This document shows positions 10,007 to 20,173 of a DNA stretch of 36,156 bases, piece after piece; position 1 is the first letter of the stretch, and each line of letters opens with the position of its first letter. The notes below the pieces were generated by a model, which was not told the DNA's origin, ran no database searches, and saw only the letters and a list, made by a program, of their open reading frames with translations. The translations under genes and the position numbers were made by a program. Origin of the DNA: an uncultured Bacilli bacterium (GTDB lineage: Bacteria; Bacillota_I; Bacilli_A; RF39; UBA660); NCBI GenBank assembly GCA_947591575.1, contig CANQDI010000003.1:1-36156 (forward strand), in the 5' to 3' direction.

Positions 10007-10958
10007 TTAAATGACTCCTTTCTATATTGGCAAGATTCTTCCAATTGGCTGGAAATCCCATTCTTTCTAATATTTTAGTAATTGGGATTGTATTTAAATT
10101 ATATGTTAAATTATCAATATGTTCTTCTATTTCAAGGACAAATCCCTGAAATTCTTCTTTAGATAACATCTGCTTCATAATAAGAAACAAAGCAAATAAA
10201 TCATTTTTTCCATAAATATATTCATCCTCTTCTTTGGGAATTCCAAGAAGTTGGTGATACAGTGTATTATTAATTGATTTTTGTGTTTTATTATCATACA
10301 AAATATCTTCATGAGCACAAAGATTTCTATAATTTGCTAAAATAGGCAAATAGCTCGACATTGTTTCAATATCGATTCCATAGATATCACATATACTTTT
10401 TTGATCATCTATTTTCAAAATGGAAAAAAGCTCTCCTACAATGCCAAAAGATAAAACTTTTACAAGAATCCACAGTGGAATATACCCATAATTAGTAATA
10501 TAGTGTTTGGTAGCACTATGTTGTGCTCCATTTACTCGAATTTGTCTTTTCATTTTGTGAAGTAAGTCCGCAACTTGTCTTTGTTTTGTACGATCACTTG
10601 TAAAATTTTTCGCTTTTAAGTAATCTTTCTCACGATATCCATATTTTTTGGATAATTGATACGAAACAATAGATTTTATATTATTTTCGATGACAAGTAA
10701 GTGTTTAAAAATAACATTTCGAATTCTTCTATCAAATAGAAAGAGACTATATAATTCTAAAAAAGTTGTACCTTCTATAAACCTTTTTTCCTGTTTTGAT
10801 TGAAAAAATGGATAACGGTACCCATTTAAGAAAAAATAATTTTCTCTTAAAAGAATCTCTTTTGCATAATTTTCATCTTCTATTTTAAGTCCTTTATATT
10901 TTAAAATTTCAATTTGTTCATCTAAATTTTTAAAATGTTTTTCCATCATTTGCATCAC
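9996..10958 (-). CDS. Abi_2 (AbiD/AbiF) family HEPN-type protein
   Basis: N-terminal LKYKGLKIEDENYAKEILLRENYFFLNGYRYPF; RNLCAH (Rx4H HEPN motif). Confidence 0.8.
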   Translation of the reverse strand: MMQMMEKHFKNLDEQIEILKYKGLKIEDENYAKEILLRENYFFLNGYRYPFFQSKQEKRFIEGTTFLELYSLFLFDRRIRNVIFKHLLVIENNIKSIVSYQLSKKYGYREKDYLKAKNFTSDRTKQRQVADLLHKMKRQIRVNGAQHSATKHYITNYGYIPLWILVKVLSFGIVGELFSILKIDDQKSICDIYGIDIETMSSYLPILANYRNLCAHEDILYDNKTQKSINNTLYHQLLGIPKEEDEYIYGKNDLFALFLIMKQMLSKEEFQGFVLEIEEHIDNLTYNLNTIPITKILERMGFPANWKNLANIERSHLNEE

Positions 10959-11043
10959 CTATTATAAATTATAGCACAAAAAGTGCATAAATTTGTGAAC
11001 TTTTCATGAAAAAAAAGAATAGTCTATTTGACCATTCCATGAT

Positions 11044-11835
11044 TTATTCTTCTACTGGTAATTTATGGTATTCAAGACGGAGTTTATCAGCGACCGTCAC
11101 AATAAATTCTGAATTGGTAGGTTTTGCTTTATCAATATCAACACTATGTCCAAAAATCTCTTCCATTAGTTTCCAGTTACCTCGATTCCAAGATACTTCA
11201 ATGGCATGTCTAATAGCTCTTTCTACACGTGAAACCGTTGTATCAAACTTTTTAGCAATATCAGGGTATAATTCTTTGGTAATACCACCTACAATACCTG
11301 GATTCTCATAGATAACACTAATTCCTTCACGAATATACTGATATCCTTTAATATGAGAAGGAACTCCTAATTCATGCAGAATCTTCGTGATGGAGATTTG
11401 AAGGTTACTATGATATAAATCAAGGGAACCACCTTCTATTTTCTTATTTTTACTACATTCTAAAATTCTTTTCTCCAAGTCCATTAGTTCAAATGGTTTT
11501 AATATGAAATAACCGATTCCAAAACTAGAAACTTTTTGAATCATTTCTTGAGCATTATAAGAAGTTAAAACAATAACTTTCTTATGAATTCCCTTTTCTT
11601 TCATCTCCTCTAACACTGCAATACCATCTTTCTTTGGCATAATAAGGTCTAACAAAATGAGGTCATATTCATTTTCATTCTTTGTGATCTTTTCCAATCC
11701 TTCTACTCCATTATTTGCAGTAAGAGCAATTTCAATACTTGCGTGACTACTAAAATATTCCTTAACCATGTCGATGAGTTCTACATTATCATCGATCATT
11801 AAGACTTTTATTGTATCCATTTCTTCTCCTTCCAT
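11044..11835 (-). CDS. spo0A: Spo0A sporulation response regulator
   Basis: Receiver domain ([14 protein letters not shown]) plus Spo0A C-terminal HTH ([16 protein letters not shown]...[20 protein letters not shown]). Likely true start is ATG at 11820 after GGAGAAGAA. Confidence 0.95.
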   Translation of the reverse strand: MEGEEMDTIKVLMIDDNVELIDMVKEYFSSHASIEIALTANNGVEGLEKITKNENEYDLILLDLIMPKKDGIAVLEEMKEKGIHKKVIVLTSYNAQEMIQKVSSFGIGYFILKPFELMDLEKRILECSKNKKIEGGSLDLYHSNLQISITKILHELGVPSHIKGYQYIREGISVIYENPGIVGGITKELYPDIAKKFDTTVSRVERAIRHAIEVSWNRGNWKLMEEIFGHSVDIDKAKPTNSEFIVTVADKLRLEYHKLPVEE

Positions 11836-11897
11836 TTTACTACACGCACTTACATTATATAACAGGAATTTCTAAAATGATAGAGAAAAAAAAGACT

Positions 11898-11922
11898 ACT
11901 TTTGTCGAATAACGACAAAAGT
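11898..11922 (-). terminator. tpiA terminator hairpin containing a 0A-box-like sequence
   Basis: ACTTTTGTCG-AATAA-CGACAAAAGT, then a T-tract on the minus strand; TGTCGAA at 11903-11909. Confidence 0.75.
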
Positions 11923-11928
11923 CATCTT

Positions 11929-12612
11929 TCATGCATTTTGAATTAATTGAATAACATCATCTACTTGTAAACTCATTCCTCCTATTAAAAAACCATCTAA
12001 AGTAGGTATCTTTTGAAAATCATGAATTTTTGTTAACTGAATGCTTCCACCATAAAGCACTCTACTTCCTGTTTGTTGCTTTATAAAAAGAGTTATTTCT
12101 TCTAACAATTTAACATCAATGACTTTCCCTGTTCCAATTGCCCAAATTGGTTCATAAGCAATAATTGCCTTTTTCCACATCTCTTGTGGAAAAGAGAAAA
12201 GAACTTGTAATTGTTTTTGCAATACTTCTTTTGTATTTCCCTGTTGATAATCTTCCAAACTTTCACCAATACAGAGAATTGGAGTCATTCCAGCATTAAA
12301 TATTTGAGCCATCTTTTGTTCTAAAAGCTCATTATTCTCATTGAAATAAGTTCTTCTTTCACTATGACCGACTATCCCATAAGAAACCCCTAAAGAAGCT
12401 AGACTTTTAGCAGCTTCTTCTCCTGTATAAGCTCCAGTTGGAAAAGGACTTACATCTTGTGCACAAAGAGAAAAATCTTCAAAAAAAGGAAGGAAACACA
12501 TAGAAGGAGCAAAAATAACATTTTCTTTTAAAGGGAGAGGGGATAGTTTTTGCCGATACTTTAAAATTTCCTGTTTCGTAAAATGACTTTTCTGGTTTAA
12601 TACATATAACAT
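11929..12612 (-). CDS. tpiA: Triosephosphate isomerase
   Basis: GHSERR, AYEPIWAIGTGK, LYGGSI motifs; shortened N-terminus. Confidence 0.93.
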   Translation of the reverse strand: MLYVLNQKSHFTKQEILKYRQKLSPLPLKENVIFAPSMCFLPFFEDFSLCAQDVSPFPTGAYTGEEAAKSLASLGVSYGIVGHSERRTYFNENNELLEQKMAQIFNAGMTPILCIGESLEDYQQGNTKEVLQKQLQVLFSFPQEMWKKAIIAYEPIWAIGTGKVIDVKLLEEITLFIKQQTGSRVLYGGSIQLTKIHDFQKIPTLDGFLIGGMSLQVDDVIQLIQNA

Positions 12613-13842
12613 TTAACGTTTTCCTTTCTTGAATAAGTGTAGTATAGCTGTGGTAAAAGTTTTTCGATTTTTATATTCTTTGATCGTTCTTCGATATACA
12701 TCTAAAGCACTTTCTGCAAAGTGAGCAAGAGAAAAATGCTCAGCCTGAATACGTGCCTGTGTACTCATGCGCTCCAATTTTTTTCGATCTTGATATAAGG
12801 TAACAATGAGTTTTTTTAGTTCTGATTCATTTGTAAATAAATTCCCATTTAAATCATTAATGACAACACTCCGGAAAGCTTCATCATCAATTGCGAGAAC
12901 AGGTACACTACTTGCCATCGCTTCAATGACAGTTAACCCTTGTGTCTCTGTCGTTGATGCGGTTACAAAAAGGTTAGCAATATTATAATAGTAAGGCATT
13001 TCATCAAAAGAAACTTTTCCAACAAAAAATACTTTGTCTTTGAATTTACTTTCACTTACTGTTTTTTCATACTTTTGTTTATCAGGCCCATCCCCTATAA
13101 TATAAAGTTTTATATTCGAAACTTCTTTAGATACCTCTTCCATAACTCGAAATAAAAAGGGAATATTTTTTTCTTCAGCAATTCTACCTACAAAAATAAT
13201 AACAAAATCAAGTGCCTTTATTTTTAATTGCTTTCTTATGTTCATTAACATCTTTCCATCTAAATTTTCTTTATAAAATCTTGTAACATCCATTCCTGTA
13301 GGAATAATATTAATAGGTTTATCATAATGGTATTTTTCTTTGAAAAGGCGATATGTTTTCTCGGTGGGTACAATTAATTCTCTTGCTGTTTTATCACAAT
13401 AGAACATCGTTAAATATTCAACAATTTTTTTACTAGATTTATTAAAATAACCTTTTGTAATATAGTGTGTGTAATCTTCGTACATTGTATGATATGTATG
13501 AACAAGAGGAATACTTTCTTGCTTTGCAAAAAGGCGAGCAAAAATACCAATACCAAATTCAGTATGAGAATGAATAATATCCAACTTCCATGACTTCATT
13601 TGATTGATGACTTTTAAGGGATAAATGCGACTGAGCCTATAGTCATAAATTCCAATAGGTACCCCAGGAATACGAAGAATTCTATTTTCTTCATCATAGT
13701 CATACTTTAAGGCATTTTGTCCTACGGTTACAACATAAACAATATGCCCTTTTTGTTCTAAAGCTTTCTTTAACATACTGACACTAGTTGAAACTCCATT
13801 AATAAAAGGAGGATAACTATCTGTAAATAAACCAACTCTCAT
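12613..13842 (-). CDS. Glycosyltransferase family 4 (diacylglycerol glucosyltransferase-like)
   Basis: MRVGLFTDSYPPFINGVSTS N-terminus; ETQGLTVIEAMASSVPVLA. Confidence 0.85.
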   Translation of the reverse strand: MRVGLFTDSYPPFINGVSTSVSMLKKALEQKGHIVYVVTVGQNALKYDYDEENRILRIPGVPIGIYDYRLSRIYPLKVINQMKSWKLDIIHSHTEFGIGIFARLFAKQESIPLVHTYHTMYEDYTHYITKGYFNKSSKKIVEYLTMFYCDKTARELIVPTEKTYRLFKEKYHYDKPINIIPTGMDVTRFYKENLDGKMLMNIRKQLKIKALDFVIIFVGRIAEEKNIPFLFRVMEEVSKEVSNIKLYIIGDGPDKQKYEKTVSESKFKDKVFFVGKVSFDEMPYYYNIANLFVTASTTETQGLTVIEAMASSVPVLAIDDEAFRSVVINDLNGNLFTNESELKKLIVTLYQDRKKLERMSTQARIQAEHFSLAHFAESALDVYRRTIKEYKNRKTFTTAILHLFKKGKR

Positions 13843-14846
13843 TTTTGACTCCTTCCATGATGAAAGTTAAAGCAAATTGCTCCTACAATCATTCCTAAAT
13901 AATATGTAATAAAACGCCAAATTAACAAGACGGCTGATATTTTACTTCCTGCAATAAAGTTTCCAAAAAATTGTACAAAACCATATTCAATACCACCTGA
14001 AGCACCAGGAATGGGAACAAATGATCCCATAATCAAAACATAGGCAGAAGCAGTAATTGCTTCAAAAAGATGAAGAGATGTAAAATCGTGGAGACTATAT
14101 ACAATAAAAAGTGGAATAGCATAAAAGCAGAATAAACCAATAAAATTGGCAACGACTCCTACAAAAAATAATGTTTTATTTTGCTTGAGTTCTTTGGTAT
14201 ATTGATGGAAGTCATTTAAACGCTCTTCCCACTTTTCCTTTTGTTCCTCTCGATTTTTTATAAAATGAAATTTTTCTCCTAACTTTAAGAAAACGGATAC
14301 AATAAGATTTGTAAATTTTTTTGAAGAGGCAAGAAAAAGAAGAAAGAAAGCAATTCCTGTATTAATAAGAAATCCTATTAATACTAAACTTCCTAAAAAT
14401 TGATGATAAGATAAAACACCTGTTATCTGGTTATAAATAACAGCACATATTCCAAAAAGAACTAAGGCTACTTGGTAAAAAATAAAATTTAACATGATAA
14501 TGTTAGTAGCTTTTGTAGAGCGAATCCCATGTTCATGAAGCATATAAATTTCCATAGGTTGTCCACCTGTAGAAAAAGGAGTAATCCCATTAAAAAATTG
14601 TGTAATAATATTATGTTTTACTGCTTCTAATAACGAAATTTTTTTGGCATCTCCTACAGAAATATAGGTTACCCAAGCTTTTAAGAATATATATACAGCA
14701 TAGCAGCAGATAGCAACTAAAATAAATTTTAAATCAACACGTAATAAGGTAGTAACAACCTGTTGAAATTGATCTTTCAAAGAAAAATATAGAACGCCTA
14801 ATGTAATAATTAATATAATGATTGTATTTCGTTTTAAATTTTTCAT
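13839..14846 (-). CDS. LPG synthase TM-domain/flippase-like (YbhN/UPF0104) membrane protein
   Basis: Polytopic; TPFSTGGQPMEIYML and PIPGASGGIEYGF motifs. Confidence 0.8.
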   Translation of the reverse strand: MKNLKRNTIIILIITLGVLYFSLKDQFQQVVTTLLRVDLKFILVAICCYAVYIFLKAWVTYISVGDAKKISLLEAVKHNIITQFFNGITPFSTGGQPMEIYMLHEHGIRSTKATNIIMLNFIFYQVALVLFGICAVIYNQITGVLSYHQFLGSLVLIGFLINTGIAFFLLFLASSKKFTNLIVSVFLKLGEKFHFIKNREEQKEKWEERLNDFHQYTKELKQNKTLFFVGVVANFIGLFCFYAIPLFIVYSLHDFTSLHLFEAITASAYVLIMGSFVPIPGASGGIEYGFVQFFGNFIAGSKISAVLLIWRFITYYLGMIVGAICFNFHHGRSQK

Positions 14847-14862
14847 ATTCTACATACCTCTT

Positions 14863-15291
14863 TCATATTTCTTTTACAATAGAATATATATATAAACCTT
14901 CATCATCCTCATCTAAAAGAGAAATATCATATCCTAATTCTTTTAATAATTTTTCAATCTTAGTATCGTTTACTTTTACAACAATATCCCAAATCGATTC
15001 GGTAGTAAAAAGATATTCTATACAATTTTCTAGTAAAGTAAAGACTTCTTTTATAGAATGTTTTTCTTTATTGACTATTTGTATAGATGCTTTTTTTAAA
15101 TCTTTTTCCAGTTGCACTTTACAATTTTCTAAAATGACATCATTATGAATTAAAAAGAAATCGAAATTTTTTTGATAAAATTTTTCATCTTTTGAATCAA
15201 TAGAATAAGTATCCATTGCATTTTTTTTGCAAAAATCTTGATACATAGCAAGGTGCTTTGGATTATTGAAATTAGCCTTAATGATTTGCAT
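14863..15291 (-). CDS. Hypothetical protein in glycolytic operon
   Basis: ORF overlapping pgk end by 14 bp. Confidence 0.6.
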   Translation of the reverse strand: MQIIKANFNNPKHLAMYQDFCKKNAMDTYSIDSKDEKFYQKNFDFFLIHNDVILENCKVQLEKDLKKASIQIVNKEKHSIKEVFTLLENCIEYLFTTESIWDIVVKVNDTKIEKLLKELGYDISLLDEDDEGLYIYSIVKEI

Positions 15292-16471
15292 TCGATTGTT
15301 CTACAGCTTTTAATCCTACAAGTGTTTCAGATTCTAGGTAATTGAGGGTAGCTCCTCCTCCTGTTGATAAATGATATAATTCTTTCTCCAAATGATTCTT
15401 CATAGCACAAGCAACTGTATCTCCTCCACCAATAATTGTTCGAATTTGTTCTTTTTTTGATGCAAGATATGTAAGAAGCTCTTGGGTTCCTTTTTGATAA
15501 GATGAAAGTTCATAGGCTCCCATTGGACCATTCCAAAGAACCGTTTTAGCATCTTGTAATTGATTTTTAAAAATTTGAATCGTTTGTGGACCAATATCAA
15601 GTCCCATATCATCTATTTCCAATTTTGTAATATCTTTATAAGCAGGAGATCCATCTTTCCATTCTTTTGAAACAGCAAGATCCACGGGCAAAATGATTTT
15701 ATCTTTATATTTTTTTAACATTTTTTTACAAAAATCAAGTGAATCTTCTTCCTTCATAGAAGAACCCATAAAATATCCTTCTGCCTCTAAAAAAGGAAAA
15801 GCCATTCCTCCGCCTATTAAAATCCGATCACATTTTGGTGCAAATTTTTCAATCACACCAATTTTATCTTTTACTTTAGCTCCTCCTAAAATAACAATAA
15901 ATGGTTTCTTAGGACAAAAAACAGTATGTAATCTTTCTATTTCTTTTTCGACTAAAAAACCAATTCCACTAGGTAATAATTTTGAAATACCTACATTCGA
16001 TGCATGAGCACGATGCATAGTACCAAAAGCATCGTTAATAAAAACATCTCCTAAACTTGCCCAAAATTGTGCAAGAGAAGGATCATTCCCACTTTCTTTT
16101 TTACCATCTAAATCTTCAAATCTTGTATTTTCAAGAAGCAAGATTTCTTTTGCTTTTAATTGATTGACTGCATCTTCTACTTTTTTTCCAACACAAGCAT
16201 CTACAAAAATGACTTTTTGCTGCAACAATTGTTCTAATCGTTTAGCAACAGGTGCTAAAGTTTTTCCTTCTTTATCACTTTCTTCTTTCACTTTTCCAAG
16301 ATGGGATAATAAAATGACTTTTGCTTGATGAGAAATGGCATATTGAATGGTTTCCATTGCACCCTTAATCCTTGTATCATCTATAATCTTTCCATCTTGC
16401 ATAGGAACATTAAAGTCACAACGAATCAAAACTTTTTTATCTTGTATGTTAAAATCTCGTATTGTTTTCAT
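15278..16471 (-). CDS. pgk: Phosphoglycerate kinase
   Basis: RCDFNVPM, LLSHLGK, HRAHASNVG, GGAKVKDKI, GGGDTVA. Confidence 0.97.
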   Translation of the reverse strand: MKTIRDFNIQDKKVLIRCDFNVPMQDGKIIDDTRIKGAMETIQYAISHQAKVILLSHLGKVKEESDKEGKTLAPVAKRLEQLLQQKVIFVDACVGKKVEDAVNQLKAKEILLLENTRFEDLDGKKESGNDPSLAQFWASLGDVFINDAFGTMHRAHASNVGISKLLPSGIGFLVEKEIERLHTVFCPKKPFIVILGGAKVKDKIGVIEKFAPKCDRILIGGGMAFPFLEAEGYFMGSSMKEEDSLDFCKKMLKKYKDKIILPVDLAVSKEWKDGSPAYKDITKLEIDDMGLDIGPQTIQIFKNQLQDAKTVLWNGPMGAYELSSYQKGTQELLTYLASKKEQIRTIIGGGDTVACAMKNHLEKELYHLSTGGGATLNYLESETLVGLKAVEQSNANH

Positions 16472-16518
16472 ATAGCCTCCACTTTACATCCATTATAACA
16501 GCTTTTGAGCAAGAAAAA

Positions 16519-16535
16519 AAGAGCTTGTTGCTCTT
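16519..16535 (-). terminator. Rho-independent-type hairpin after gapA
   Basis: AAGAGC-TTGTT-GCTCTT with T-tract on the minus strand. Confidence 0.7.
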
Positions 16536-17541
16536 ACCTTATTTCAAGCCAATATTTTGCAGTACGAAGCATCTGTGCAGAATAACCCATTTCATTATCA
16601 TACCAAGCAACGACTTTGACAAGTTGCTTTCCTTCTACTTCAGATACTGACGTTAAAAGACTATCGACTAATGAACCACAATGCTCTCCAATAATGTCAC
16701 TTGATACAATAGGATCTTCTGTATACATTAATGTCTCATTTGTATTGTTTTTGAATGCATCATTAACTTCTTCGACAGTAACATTCTTCCCCAATTTTAA
16801 TACCAAATCAACAACAGATCCTGTTGTCACTGGAACTCTCATAGCAGTTCCTTCTAATTTTCCATCTAATTGAGGAAGGACTTTTCCAATTGCACTTGCA
16901 GCCCCTGTCGATGCTGGAATAATATTTGCACTCGCAGCACGACCACGTCTTGAATAAATTCCCTTTTTGTGTGCGACATCTAACGTTGCTTGATCATTTG
17001 TATAAGCATGTACTGTTGTCATAAATCCTTGCAATACACCAAATGTTTCATCTAATACTTTTAATACAGGAGCTAGGCAATTCGTGGTACAAGATGCAGC
17101 TGAAATAATATCTTCACTACCATCCAAATCCTCGTGATTGACATTGTATACGATAGTTTTCATGTCTCCTTTTGCAGGAGCTGAAATAATCACTTTCTTT
17201 GCGCCAGCATCAATATGTGCTTTGGCTTTATCGTAACTTGTAAAAAATCCTGTACATTCCATGACAACATCAATATCCATCTCTTTCCATGGAAGGAGAG
17301 AAGGATCCTTTTCAGAAAGAACCTTAATAGTACGGTTTCCAACGACAATTCCTTCATCATTAAAAGAAATCTCATCTTTTCGATAACTTCTATGAGAAGT
17401 ATCATATTTCAGTAAGTAAGCTAGTTCTTCTGCATTCGTTAAATCATTAATGGCAACTACTTCAAAAGAAGCATCTTCTTCCATCAAACGAAATAAAATT
17501 CTACCAATTCTTCCAAAACCATTCAATGCAACTCTAATCAT
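16534..17541 (-). CDS. gapA: Glyceraldehyde-3-phosphate dehydrogenase
   Basis: NGFGRIGR, SAASCTTNCLAPV, WYDNEMGYS. Confidence 0.97.
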   Translation of the reverse strand: MIRVALNGFGRIGRILFRLMEEDASFEVVAINDLTNAEELAYLLKYDTSHRSYRKDEISFNDEGIVVGNRTIKVLSEKDPSLLPWKEMDIDVVMECTGFFTSYDKAKAHIDAGAKKVIISAPAKGDMKTIVYNVNHEDLDGSEDIISAASCTTNCLAPVLKVLDETFGVLQGFMTTVHAYTNDQATLDVAHKKGIYSRRGRAASANIIPASTGAASAIGKVLPQLDGKLEGTAMRVPVTTGSVVDLVLKLGKNVTVEEVNDAFKNNTNETLMYTEDPIVSSDIIGEHCGSLVDSLLTSVSEVEGKQLVKVVAWYDNEMGYSAQMLRTAKYWLEIR

Positions 17542-17615
17542 TTTTATCTTTTCCTTTCTATTTTACTATAACAAATAAAATTCATCTTGTCGATTCCTCC
17601 TACAATTCTTTACAA

Positions 17616-19274
17616 TTATTTTGCATTAAAGTAACTTCCTCCAATAAATTCTCTCAAAATCGAATCATCCGGAATATCCTCTGATGAAATAGGTAAAATA
17701 AAGTGAAGAATATTTAGTAATCTTTTGGCCTCTTCATAATAAGGTGAATCTTCTCGAATTGAATATAAAAGAGGTTCTACATATGTTTTTAAAACACCCA
17801 GTTCATATATCAATTCTGTATTAAAAATGACATCTGCTTCATCCTGATATGGAAAGATATTTTGTTCTTCTCCATTTCGAACATTAGGCCATGTAGCAAG
17901 CGTTTTTTCAATAGAATATCCTCTTGTTCTATTATCTCTTATCATTCTTCTTAAAAGGCGATTATCTGTTGTAGAAAAACGATTTTGATTATCAATTCTT
18001 AATTCTGTTAAAGCAGATAAGTAAATTTTATATTTACAAACACGAGGAAGGTTTGTAAGAAGTGTGTCATTTAAGGCATGAATTCCTTCGATTAAAAGAA
18101 TATCATTCTTTCCCAGCTGTATCTTACTTTTAAATTCTTTTTTTCCTGTGTAAAAATTATAGGTTGGAATGAGCACTTCCTCTCCTTTAAATAATCTTTC
18201 GATTTGTTCATCAAACAGTGAAATATCAAGAGCCTTGATGGTTTCAAAATCATATTCTCCTGATGATAGAGTTGGAGTCTCATCGCGATTTACAAAGTAA
18301 TCATCCATTGAAATCATTTTGGGATTTAGTCCAAAACTTTTTAAATACATACATAACTTACTTGTTGTTGTTGTTTTTCCACTAGAAGAAGGCCCTGCAA
18401 GCAAAACAATTTTTAATTTATCTTTCTTTGCATAAATATTTTTAGCAATTTCCAATAAACGGTTATTTTGAAGCGTCTCATCCATGCGTATTAATTCTTT
18501 TACTTTTCCAGTTGAAACAACTTCATTTAAATCAGCAATTGTTTCAATTCGTAAATTTTTCCCAAATTCTTTTGCTTCTTCAAATACATCAAACATCAAA
18601 GGATGATGCTTATAAGGCATGATTTTTTCAGATTGATAAACAGTGGGAAACTGTAAAACTAAGCCTTCTTCACTTACGTATGTAACGTCAAAATCTTTTA
18701 AAAGAGAAGTTTCAACTGGCATGTAATGATAAAAATAATTATATAGATTTTCAAGGCGATAAACGGTTACATAAGTATTGGTATTATACCGCATAATTTT
18801 TGCTTTAGCATGATCATTTATTTGTTCAAAATAACGAATTGCATCAATTCTTTCTACATTCATTTTCGTAATTTTAAGATTCTTTTCTACTAAGTCATTC
18901 ATCTGTTTTTTTATATCTTCTACTTTTCCTTGATCTAAAGAAAAATTTGTCTCGATATAAATTCCTTTATCAAGAGAATGTTCTACAACAATAGAGGCGT
19001 TTTTTCCATATAAATCTTTAATTGCTTTCAACAACAAAAAAGTTAATCCTGCAATGTGTGCTCTAGAACCAATCCGTGAAGTTAAATCAAAAAAGATAAT
19101 GAAAGAATCTTCATCGACACTGTCACTTAATTCATGATAAAATCCATTGACACTCGCAAGGAGAATTGGATAGCAAAATTTTTCCTGAAAAGATTTACTA
19201 ATTTCTAATAGAGTACTTCCTTTTGGAACTTCTATCATCTTATCTAATACTGTCACTTTAATGTTCTCAATCAC
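17616..19274 (-). CDS. Nucleoside (uridine-kinase-like) kinase with N-terminal TGS/ThrRS-like region
   Basis: LAGPSSSGKTTTT P-loop, MISMDDYF; TGS-like N-terminus. Confidence 0.85.
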   Translation of the reverse strand: MIENIKVTVLDKMIEVPKGSTLLEISKSFQEKFCYPILLASVNGFYHELSDSVDEDSFIIFFDLTSRIGSRAHIAGLTFLLLKAIKDLYGKNASIVVEHSLDKGIYIETNFSLDQGKVEDIKKQMNDLVEKNLKITKMNVERIDAIRYFEQINDHAKAKIMRYNTNTYVTVYRLENLYNYFYHYMPVETSLLKDFDVTYVSEEGLVLQFPTVYQSEKIMPYKHHPLMFDVFEEAKEFGKNLRIETIADLNEVVSTGKVKELIRMDETLQNNRLLEIAKNIYAKKDKLKIVLLAGPSSSGKTTTTSKLCMYLKSFGLNPKMISMDDYFVNRDETPTLSSGEYDFETIKALDISLFDEQIERLFKGEEVLIPTYNFYTGKKEFKSKIQLGKNDILLIEGIHALNDTLLTNLPRVCKYKIYLSALTELRIDNQNRFSTTDNRLLRRMIRDNRTRGYSIEKTLATWPNVRNGEEQNIFPYQDEADVIFNTELIYELGVLKTYVEPLLYSIREDSPYYEEAKRLLNILHFILPISSEDIPDDSILREFIGGSYFNAK

Positions 19275-19419
19275 ATTCTCACCTTCTTACTCTTCTATAA
19301 TAGTATATCATACTCTTTCTTATTCTTCCTACTTTCTTTTCTCTTTTTATCAGTTTAAGAAAAATTTGTCATTTTTTTAAGGGTATCTTTTCAGATGATT
19401 CTTCCTAAAATATCAATAG

Positions 19420-20013
19420 GTGATAAACATGAGCTTAGTACCAATGATTATTGAAAAAGAAATACAAGGAGAAAGAAGTTACGATATTTTTTCGAGACTA
19501 TTAAAAGACCGCATTATTCTATTAACAGGAGAAATTAATGATTCGTTGGCAAATGTTGTCGTAGCACAACTTCTTTATTTAGATTCTATCAATCATGAAG
19601 ATATATCAATCTACATTAATTCTCCAGGAGGATCGATTACAGCCGGCATGGCCATTCATGATACTATGCAGTTTATTAAAAGTTCTGTATCAACTATCTG
19701 TATTGGTATTGCGGCATCGATGGCTGCCTTTCTCTTAGCAGCAGGAGAAAAGGGAAAACGTTTTTGTCTTCCGAATAGTGAAGTGATGATTCATCAACCC
19801 TTAGGAGGGGCAGAAGGACAAGCAACTGAAATTCAAATTGCGGCCAAACATATTTTAAGAATTAAAACAAAAATGAATCGAATGCTTGCAAAGAATACAG
19901 GAAAATCATTAAAAATCATTGAACAGGATACAGAAAGAGATTACTTTATGGAAGCAAATGAAGCGAAGGAGTATGGACTTATCGATTCTATTTTAGAAAA
20001 AAAGAAAGTTTAG
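19420..20013 (+). CDS. clpP: ATP-dependent Clp protease proteolytic subunit
   Basis: [36 protein letters not shown]. Confidence 0.95.
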   Translation: MINMSLVPMIIEKEIQGERSYDIFSRLLKDRIILLTGEINDSLANVVVAQLLYLDSINHEDISIYINSPGGSITAGMAIHDTMQFIKSSVSTICIGIAASMAAFLLAAGEKGKRFCLPNSEVMIHQPLGGAEGQATEIQIAAKHILRIKTKMNRMLAKNTGKSLKIIEQDTERDYFMEANEAKEYGLIDSILEKKKV

Positions 20014-20173
20014 TACATATTAAAAATAAAGAGGAAAAGATTCAAATAGAAATCAAAAAAAAGCCTCTTTTTTTTATTTTTAAGAGAAAAAGAAGCAATA
20101 TTTTTAAAATCGCTTCTTTGCACTATTCAATGAACTTTGCTATTTTAGAAAACGTTAAGGAAAGGAGAAATGT

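Noticed and set aside
10371-10399. CTCGACAT as a 0A box within abi_2
   Set aside because: One mismatch in the core and internal to the coding region.
16771-16790. TTCGACA inside gapA and in the Pro-rich gene as 0A boxes
   Set aside because: They lie inside coding sequence and not near promoters; likely chance.
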